A DNA stretch of 15,173 bases from Candidatus Aenigmatarchaeota archaeon (lineage in GTDB: Archaea; Aenigmatarchaeota; Aenigmatarchaeia; GW2011-AR5), in NCBI GenBank assembly GCA_016187365.1, contig JACPJX010000049.1:1-15173 (forward strand), given 5' to 3'. The notes beneath the pieces were generated by a model that did not search any database, had not been told where the DNA came from, and saw nothing but the letters and a program-made list of their open reading frames with translations. The number at the start of each line of letters is the position of its first letter. The stretch's first letter is position 1. Positions 10,031 to 15,173 of this stretch are shown piece after piece. The translations under genes were made by a program, and so were the position numbers.

Positions 10031-11977
10031 ATGTTCGTTTCTCACCCGTGGATAAATCCCGGCACAGTCGAGCAACGCGAGTACCAGGAGAGCATCGCCG
10101 GGACCGCGCTCTCCGGAAACACGCTTGTGTGCATACCCACTGGATTGGGAAAATGCCACGCGTACGATGATTTTATAATAACAGATTCCGGCGACATGCA
10201 GCCGATAGGCGCTGTTGTGGAATCGGCGTTAAAATCCCACGGGGCAGTCGGGGTTGATGACGGATACATAATTGCAGACAATCCAGAAGGCATAAAAATA
10301 TTGTCGTGGACGGAAGAAGGGATAAAGCCCTGCAAAGTGTTGGGTTTCTCAAAGAGGATAACTGAAGAAATAATCAAGATAAGGACAGCGTCAGGCATAG
10401 AAGTGAGTGTAACGCCGGAACATCCCCTTCTTACTCTCGGAAAGGATATTGAATGGGTAGCAGCATCCATGCTCAAGGAAGGTTCTTCCATAGCCATACC
10501 CAGGAAAATACAGATTTCCCAATCCCCGCAAACTATAAATTTCTTCGGAGTTTTTGAGAATGCTCCAGGAAAAGCGGCTATGGTAAGACTAAAAACCGGC
10601 GAAGCTGTGAAGATAAAAAAATTCAGAAAACTAGGCATGAAAGAGGAGGATGCGGAAGGCGCATTCTACATGGGGGGCAGATCATTACATCATGTCCTCA
10701 AGCCCGTAAAAGAGGTTTCAAAAGACCTTGCGAGGTTTATCGCATTGATTACAGCAGAAGGCAGGCTTTCCGGGAATATAAAATTTTATAACGATGACCC
10801 CATAATTCTTGAAGATTTTGCCAATTTATCAAGGAAACTGTTTTCTATAGAGCCGCTTGAAATAGAAGGCGGACTTGTCTTAAAATCTACGGCATTAGTC
10901 TATTTCCTGAGGTCGACTTTCGGGGTCAACAGTTCGCATTCCAGAGAAAAGACGGTGCCCAGCCTTATACTCAAGAGCCCGGACGATGTCGTAGGCTCTT
11001 ATCTTGGAGGTCTTTATGACGGCGAAGGTTCTGTTAGAGAAGACAGCCTGATAGAGCTGATGACAGCAAGCAAATACATCGCATACAAGATTCCTTATCT
11101 TCTCAGGAGATTCGGGATAGTATGCAGGGTAAAGAAAAAGATGAGCATGGCAACCAATTCCCCAAATCCGAAGAAAAGAACTTATTACAGGATTTATATT
11201 GAAGGGAAGGATGATCTGGAAGCATTTCATAAATTCATAGGGTTCATGCATCCGGAAAGGAAGGAAAGACTGAAAAAGATATTAGACTCGCGGAGCATTC
11301 CCAACACAAACGTTGACACGTTCCCGGTTATGGAGATTGTAAAGAACCTGAGAAAATCATTGAATATGGTCACATCAAGGGGAAAGGACTTCCGAGGCAT
11401 GTCAGATTTCGGATTATATGAGCGCGGGCAAAGAAAACCATCGAGAAGAGCCCTGACGAAAATCTACAAGGATTTCCTCGAGCGCTACGATGATGTAGCA
11501 GGACTGGAACCGCGAATAGAACGGCTTCGGCATGCGAGGGATGCAATGAAAAATTACGGAGAAATACTGAAGAAAATTTCACAGAAAGATAAAATATATA
11601 TTTCATCCGCGGTTTACAGGAAACAGATACGCAACTGGATAAGCGGCAAATGGAGGCCGAAAATAAGGAAAAACTCCCCATTCATACGCCTCATGAAATC
11701 CGCGGGATACGACATAAATCCTGAAACTATCCGTGAAGACATGAAAATCATGCTGAAAACTCTTCGAATAACCCCAAAATGGCTCCGGAGCAGGAATATT
11801 TTCATGCTCTATGTCAATCTCCAGAAGCTCGAAAGATTCATTTCTGAAATTATTGAGGAATGGGAGCGGATGAAAAAGAGCCTGGATTATATAGAGATAT
11901 TGCACAAGCTGCTTAATTCAGACATACGGTTCGACAAAATATCCAGCACTGAAAAAATAAGAACGGGAATTTCATAG
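10031..11977 (+). CDS. hef: Hef-type helicase, N-terminal extein plus intein (frame ends early)
   Basis: Residues 1-41 are the start of a superfamily 2 helicase (HPWINPGTVEQREYQESIAG, then PTGLGK of Walker A). At residue 42 the chain switches to an intein starting CHAYDDFIITDSG, splitting GK from the T that must follow. The frame then runs through the intein and stops at TAG 11975-11977, about 11 codons before the intein should end. In the adjacent frame the missing end is present (NFIAGDYGCLISHN), followed by T and the rest of the helicase. As written the gene cannot make spliced helicase without a -1 frameshift or one more A in the run at 11952-11957. Recognition of the Hef start and of the intein is firm. 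Whether the gene is functional is open. Confidence 0.88.
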   Translation: MFVSHPWINPGTVEQREYQESIAGTALSGNTLVCIPTGLGKCHAYDDFIITDSGDMQPIGAVVESALKSHGAVGVDDGYIIADNPEGIKILSWTEEGIKPCKVLGFSKRITEEIIKIRTASGIEVSVTPEHPLLTLGKDIEWVAASMLKEGSSIAIPRKIQISQSPQTINFFGVFENAPGKAAMVRLKTGEAVKIKKFRKLGMKEEDAEGAFYMGGRSLHHVLKPVKEVSKDLARFIALITAEGRLSGNIKFYNDDPIILEDFANLSRKLFSIEPLEIEGGLVLKSTALVYFLRSTFGVNSSHSREKTVPSLILKSPDDVVGSYLGGLYDGEGSVREDSLIELMTASKYIAYKIPYLLRRFGIVCRVKKKMSMATNSPNPKKRTYYRIYIEGKDDLEAFHKFIGFMHPERKERLKKILDSRSIPNTNVDTFPVMEIVKNLRKSLNMVTSRGKDFRGMSDFGLYERGQRKPSRRALTKIYKDFLERYDDVAGLEPRIERLRHARDAMKNYGEILKKISQKDKIYISSAVYRKQIRNWISGKWRPKIRKNSPFIRLMKSAGYDINPETIREDMKIMLKTLRITPKWLRSRNIFMLYVNLQKLERFISEIIEEWERMKKSLDYIEILHKLLNSDIRFDKISSTEKIRTGIS

Positions 11978-12009
11978 CAGGCGATTACGGATGCCTCATT
12001 TCCCACAAC
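10154..12009 (+). mobile_element. LAGLIDADG-type intein in the helicase Walker A motif (GK^T site)
   Basis: It begins at C (tgc 10154) and ends at HN (12004-12009) before Thr 12010, about 619 residues if the frameshift is repaired. Splicing blocks: A CHAYDDFIITDSGDMQ; B VSVTPEHPLLTLG (T-x-x-H); F and G NFIAGDYGCLISHN. Two homing-endonuclease motifs are present, FIALITAEGRLSG and YLGGLYDGEGSV, followed by a long basic region that may help bind DNA. Codon use is A/T-richer than the surrounding helicase, consistent with horizontal spread. Insertion between Lys and Thr of Walker A is a common intein site in ATPases. Confidence 0.92.
11951..11960 (+). other. Frameshift point at an A run inside the intein
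   Basis: Frame 2 reads ...SSTEKIRTGIS-stop. Frame 1 reads NKNGNFIAGDYGCLISHN and on into the helicase. The frames meet at gaaaaaataa. With seven instead of six A residues, or with a -1 slip on Lys codon AAA, the protein would read SSTEKNKNGNFIAGD, a normal block F. It may be a true lesion, programmed slippage or a homopolymer error. Confidence 0.8.
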
Positions 12010-13416
12010 ACTTCGATAGCGGCCCTCGTCGCGGCGTACAGGCTGTCGAAAGACATGAACGGAAAGATACTCTTCATGGCGCCCACGCGGCCCCTTGTGG
12101 AGCAGCACATGAAGAGCTTCGGGCGCATGCTGAAAGTGGAACAGGAGAAGATGCGCGTGGTGACGGGCTTCAATCCACCGGCCGAGAGGAGCGGCATATA
12201 CAGGAATGCCGACATAATATTCTCGACGCCGCAGTGCATCAGGAACGACATAAAGTCCGGCATTATCGGCCTGCAGGACTTCATACTCTGCATATTCGAC
12301 GAGGCGCACCGCGCGGTGGGCGAATACGCATACCCGTACGTGGCGAAGGTCTACATGTCGCAGTCCAGGAACCCGCTGATACTTGGCCTGACGGCTTCGC
12401 CTGGATCGCAGAAATACAGGATAGACGAGGTGCGCGGCAAACTTTACATAAAGAACGTCGAAATCCGCACAAGGCAGGACGCTGATGTCGCGAAATACAT
12501 CCAGGAAATGAGGCAGGATTTTGTCGAGGTGGAGCTCAGCGTCCCGATGCAGAACATACGCAAATATCTCGAGGGGATAAAGAACGAGCGGATAAAAAAG
12601 CTGGTGGACTGGAAGATACTGAAATCCTATAATATAACGAAGAGCGAGATGCTCAGGAAGCAGGAGGAACTGGCGAAGAGCGGGGTCGGATGGAAGTACG
12701 CCGCCATTTCGGTCCTTGCCGAGGTGCTGAAGGTCGACCATGCGCTGGCGCTTCTGGAGACGCAGTGCATATACGCGCTGAAGAACTACATGGACAAGCT
12801 TGAGCAGGATGCGGAGGAGGGGAAGAGCAAGGCCGTTGCCAAGCTGACGAATGACGAGAGATTCCGGAATGCCGCGCGCCTTGCCGGCGAGCTTCTCAGG
12901 GAAGGGCACGAGCACCCCAAGATGGAGAAGCTGAAGGAAATAATCGGCTCGCAGGTGGCGGAGGACAAGTTCAGCCTCATCATAGTCTTTGCCCAGTACA
13001 GGGACACGGTCAGCAGGATATGCGAGATGCTGAAGAATATGCCGGGCGTCTCGCCTGTCGAGTTCATAGGCCAGGCGAAGAAGAAGGGCAAAGGCCTTTC
13101 GCAGAAGGAGCAGGTTCAGATACTAAACGAGTTCAGGATGGGCTTCTACAACGTGCTGTGCGCCAGCCAGGTCGCCGAGGAGGGACTGGATGTGGCGGAG
13201 ACCAGCCTTGTCGTGTTCTACGAGCCGACGCCGTCGGCGATACGCAAGATACAGAGAAGCGGCAGGACCGCTCGCACTGAAAAGGGCCGCGTTGTCGTCC
13301 TGATAGCGAAGGACACGCGGGACGAGGCTTACCACTGGTCGGCGCACCAGAAGGAGAAGAAGATGGCCAGGATGCTTTACGGCATGAGGGAAAAGAACCT
13401 GGGGAGTTTTGCATGA
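12010..13416 (+). CDS. hef: Hef-type DEAH helicase, C-terminal extein
   Basis: This is the main helicase body, 468 residues starting with Thr of Walker A (TSIAALVAAYRLSKD), the first extein residue after the intein. Numbered in the spliced 509-residue protein: Ia APTRPL (65-70), DEAH at 138-141 in IFDEAHRAVGEYAY, motif III TAS at 169-171, a Hef-type inserted helical thumb (about 200-330), motif V EEGLDVAETSLVVFYEPTPS, and motif VI QRSGRTAR (456-463). It ends soon after motif VI, so it lacks the XPF-type nuclease fused in Pyrococcus Hef; that part is a separate gene at 14301. A gene caller would probably start this piece at ATG 12055. It overlaps the Nudix gene by four bases (ATGA). The role is unwinding stalled forks and branched DNA. 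Confidence 0.92.
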   Translation, partial: TSIAALVAAYRLSKDMNGKILFMAPTRPLVEQHMKSFGRMLKVEQEKMRVVTGFNPPAERSGIYRNADIIFSTPQCIRNDIKSGIIGLQDFILCIFDEAHRAVGEYAYPYVAKVYMSQSRNPLILGLTASPGSQKYRIDEVRGKLYIKNVEIRTRQDADVAKYIQEMRQDFVEVELSVPMQNIRKYLEGIKNERIKKLVDWKILKSYNITKSEMLRKQEELAKSGVGWKYAAISVLAEVLKVDHALALLETQCIYALKNYMDKLEQDAEEGKSKAVAKLTNDERFRNAARLAGELLREGHEHPKMEKLKEIIGSQVAEDKFSLIIVFAQYRDTVSRICEMLKNMPGVSPVEFIGQAKKKGKGLSQKEQVQILNEFRMGFYNVLCASQVAEEGLDVAETSLVVFYEPTPSAIRKIQRSGRTARTEKGRVVVLIAKDTRDEAYHWSAHQKEKKMARMLYGMREKNLGSFA

Positions 13417-13841
13417 AGGAAAAATCCGTTGGCGGCATAGTCTTCAGGAAGGAGAACAGGAGGATACTTTACCTCCTGCTGCTTTACGAGAGGCACAGCA
13501 GGACATACTGGGACTTCCCGAAGGGGCACGTCGAGAAGGGCGAGAGCGACGAGGAGACGCTCCGCAGGGAAGTCATGGAGGAGACTTCTGTCGCGGATAT
13601 CCGTGTCATCAGGAACTTCCGCCACGCCATAAGGTATTTCTTCAGGAGGGGCGGCAAGACTGTGCAGAAGGAGGTCGTCTTCTACCTGTGCGAGACGGGG
13701 CAGAAGGACGCGAAGGTGTCGCGGGAGCACAAGGATATCGCCTGGCTCGGGCATGACGAGGCGATGGAGAAACTGGCGTTCGAGAACGCGAAGAAACTCT
13801 TGGCAAAGGCGCACAAGTTTCTGGCTAAGAAGGATTTTTAA
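13413..13841 (+). CDS. Nudix hydrolase, Ap4A-hydrolase-like
   Basis: This 142-residue protein hydrolyses a nucleoside diphosphate linked to another group. The Nudix box is G38-x5-E44-x7-R52-E53-V-x-E56-E57-x-S-V, complete in catalytic Arg and Glu residues. Ser replaces the last Gly. The preceding YWDFPKGHVEKGE and the N-terminal GGIVFR strand resemble diadenosine tetraphosphate hydrolases, but the substrate is not fixed by this. The ATG overlaps the helicase stop as ATGA, so the two are probably one operon and translationally coupled. The C-terminal part is Lys/Ala-rich and helical (about 113-142). Confidence 0.9.
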   Translation: MKEKSVGGIVFRKENRRILYLLLLYERHSRTYWDFPKGHVEKGESDEETLRREVMEETSVADIRVIRNFRHAIRYFFRRGGKTVQKEVVFYLCETGQKDAKVSREHKDIAWLGHDEAMEKLAFENAKKLLAKAHKFLAKKDF

Positions 13842-13845
13842 GCGC
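13836..13845 (+). promoter_or_regulatory. TATA-like box of the CPBP gene
   Basis: tttttaagcg overlaps the Nudix stop and is centred about 24 bases before ATG 13864, the leaderless spacing common in this window. Confidence 0.35.
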
Positions 13846-13863
13846 TTCCAACATCAAATTTTC

Positions 13864-14283
13864 ATGAAGCCCGTTGACTTCGGCATGACTTCCAATCATC
13901 TTTTTCCGTCAATGCGCCATGCCGCGGCGATAACGCTCGCGGGCTTCATCGTCATAACCGCGATAGGCTATTCATCTTCCTTCAAATCCCCCGATATCGA
14001 CTACGCATGGATGGCGTTCTACATCCTCGTCTCGGTTCCCGTGCAGGAGATCCTTTTCAGGGGCGTGCTGCAGAAGAGGCTCTACAAATTCGGCAGGAGA
14101 AAGGCAATAATAACGGCATCGATCCTTTACTCCGCTATTCATTTCAGAAACCCGCTCCTCATGGCGCTTACGCTGGCCGCCGGGCTGCTGTGGGGATACT
14201 CCTTCAGCAGGCACGCGACGCTGGCAGGCCCTGCCGCGAGCCACGCCGTCCTCGGGCTCTACCTCTTCCTTTTTGTCCTTTGA
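13864..14283 (+). CDS. CPBP-family intramembrane protease-like protein
   Basis: This 139-residue membrane protein has hydrophobic spans near 20-36, 48-62, 82-92, 97-112 and 122-139. The CPBP (CAAX protease/Abi) signatures are recognisable: QEILFRGVLQ (61-70) in place of EExxxR, SAIHF with H93, and SHAVLG with H127. The first Glu of the usual EE pair is Gln. Known CPBP members cleave prenylated proteins or handle bacteriocin immunity; the archaeal role is generally unknown. It is shorter than many homologues, so it may represent the catalytic core only. The start at ATG 13864 has a TATA-like box about 24 bases upstream. It sits between the Nudix and XPF nuclease genes without an obvious functional link. 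Confidence 0.75.
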   Translation: MKPVDFGMTSNHLFPSMRHAAAITLAGFIVITAIGYSSSFKSPDIDYAWMAFYILVSVPVQEILFRGVLQKRLYKFGRRKAIITASILYSAIHFRNPLLMALTLAAGLLWGYSFSRHATLAGPAASHAVLGLYLFLFVL

Positions 14284-14300
14284 AACAGTTTATTAATTCC

Positions 14301-14981
14301 ATGCAGACAGTTTTCAGGAATGAGAACGACGTTGTAATATACGCCGACACGCGCGAACTCGGCTCGAAGGTCGCCGCGATACTGAGGAAGACCTGCACCC
14401 TGAGGGAGAAGGCGCTTGATGTCGGGGACTATCTCCTTAGCGACAGCGTGGCATGCGAGAGGAAGACATGCGACGACTTCCTGCAGAGCCTGACCGACGG
14501 CCGGCTCTTCGAGCAGATCGGCAACATGAAAAACAATTTCGACTCCCCGCTCCTCGTGATAGAGGGCGACACGCTTTTCGGGAGGCGCGGGATACACGAG
14601 AACGCGATAAGGGGGGCCCTGGCGAGCATAGCGGTGGACTACGGGATGCCGATTCTGTGGACGCGGAACCAGCTGGAAACTGCTGATATGCTCCTTTCCA
14701 TAGCGAAGCGCGAACAGGCGGACAGCAGGAGGGAAATAAGCATCCGCGGCAAGCGCCGGGCGCGCAGCATGAACGAGCAGCAGGAATTCCTTCTGGCGGG
14801 GCTTCCGCTCATAAATTCAAAGAAGGCGAAATCCCTTCTGAAGCACTTCGGGACGCCTGAAAAGGTCTTCGCTGCCGGGGAAGATGACCTCCGGAAGGCC
14901 GAAGGAATCGGCGAGGAACTCTCGAGAAAGATACGAAAAATCCTCACGTCAGAATACGAGAAGAGCATCCTGGAGGACTAA
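14301..14981 (+). CDS. XPF/Hef-type ERCC4 structure-specific nuclease with HhH domain
   Basis: This 226-residue endonuclease cuts branched or fork DNA. The ERCC4 domain (about 10-140) has ADTRE with D16, GDY (D43) and the signature ERKTCDDF (E53-R54-K55...D59), followed by a GRLFEQIGNMK helix. A basic linker (KRRARS) leads to tandem helix-hairpin-helix motifs (about 164-214), including LPLINSKKAKSLLKHFGT and AEGIGEELSRKI. It lacks a helicase domain, which lies 0.9 kb upstream as its own gene. Together the two equal a split Hef. ATG 14301 is chosen; the frame is open upstream, but that part is the CPBP gene out of frame. No canonical PCNA box is obvious at the C terminus. Confidence 0.93.
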   Translation: MQTVFRNENDVVIYADTRELGSKVAAILRKTCTLREKALDVGDYLLSDSVACERKTCDDFLQSLTDGRLFEQIGNMKNNFDSPLLVIEGDTLFGRRGIHENAIRGALASIAVDYGMPILWTRNQLETADMLLSIAKREQADSRREISIRGKRRARSMNEQQEFLLAGLPLINSKKAKSLLKHFGTPEKVFAAGEDDLRKAEGIGEELSRKIRKILTSEYEKSILED

Positions 14982-14991
14982 TTTTATAAAG
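14981..14991 (+). promoter_or_regulatory. TATA-like box of the last gene
   Basis: attttataaag follows directly on the XPF stop and is centred about 26 bases before ATG 15012. Confidence 0.5.
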
Positions 14992-15011
14992 ACTTCTCTG
15001 ATACCAATCAC

Positions 15012-15173
15012 ATGGACCCACAGACAGCGGAAATGGTGACATCGGCGATTTACGTGGCAGGGGCAGTCGGCGCCACAGGCTTCCTGGGGCATAGCGCAGC
15101 CAGAATAGTGCACAACTTGACTTATGTAAGAAGGGTACGGGCGGATGCAGAAAGGGAAGAAAGAAAACTTCGG
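15012..15173 (+). CDS. N-terminal part of a small membrane protein (cut by window end)
   Basis: The frame is open from ATG 15012 to the last base (54 codons). The first 15 residues are polar (MDPQTAEMVTSAIYV). A weakly hydrophobic Ala/Gly-rich stretch (about 11-28) could be a membrane anchor. A strongly charged segment (RRVRADAEREERKLR) that may begin a coiled coil follows. I do not recognise it. A TATA-like box 26 bases upstream supports the start. Confidence 0.55.
   Translation, partial: MDPQTAEMVTSAIYVAGAVGATGFLGHSAARIVHNLTYVRRVRADAEREERKLR

Overview
The window is archaeal. It encodes a 20S proteasome beta subunit, the KH/beta-CASP termination nuclease FttA (aCPSF1), eL43, RNA polymerase subunit P, prefoldin beta, a UPF0147 protein, archaeal SepF, a class I CCA-adding enzyme, archaeal-type ProRS and Hef/XPF-family repair proteins. 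Genes are tightly packed. Many have an A/T-rich TATA-like box about 25-28 bases before the start codon (leaderless style); others have a GGTGA-type Shine-Dalgarno sequence. The tRNA with several introns at non-canonical positions, the split Hef and the very compact genes suggest a small-genome (DPANN or Micrarchaeota-like) lineage. That placement is inference; no 16S gene or marker phylogeny is available here.

Layout. 1-870: promoter, a tRNA gene best read as tRNA-Pro(UGG) interrupted by three introns, and a Cas4/RecB-like PD-(D/E)XK nuclease. 917-2770: proS and an unknown gene. 2718-3617: a HAD hydrolase on the minus strand, divergent from a 59-residue four-cysteine protein. 3600-6331: psmB and fttA, each preceded by a hairpin-rich leader. 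6323-6470: a 130-bp foldback element with terminal inverted repeats and a 9-bp direct repeat, inserted exactly at the fttA stop codon. 6515-7456: a compact operon of rpl37ae, rpoP, prefoldin beta and a UPF0147 gene. 7511-8567: an A/T-richer orphan, another hairpin element, sepF and a 27-residue membrane peptide. 8636-9976: cca on the minus strand. 10031-13416: a Hef-type helicase with a large LAGLIDADG intein in its Walker A motif; the reading frame is broken near the intein's end by what looks like one missing A in an A run. 13413-14981: a Nudix hydrolase, a CPBP-like membrane protease and the separate XPF/Hef nuclease. 15012-end: start of a small membrane protein cut by the window edge.

Themes. 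Translation and RNA maturation (tRNA-Pro with ProRS, CCA enzyme, eL43), transcription and its termination (RpoP, FttA), protein quality control (proteasome, prefoldin), division (SepF) and fork repair (split Hef) sit together as in a core archaeal chromosome. The accessory signals are the MITE-like insertion, a family of small covarying hairpins between genes, the frameshifted intein gene and the unannotated small proteins.
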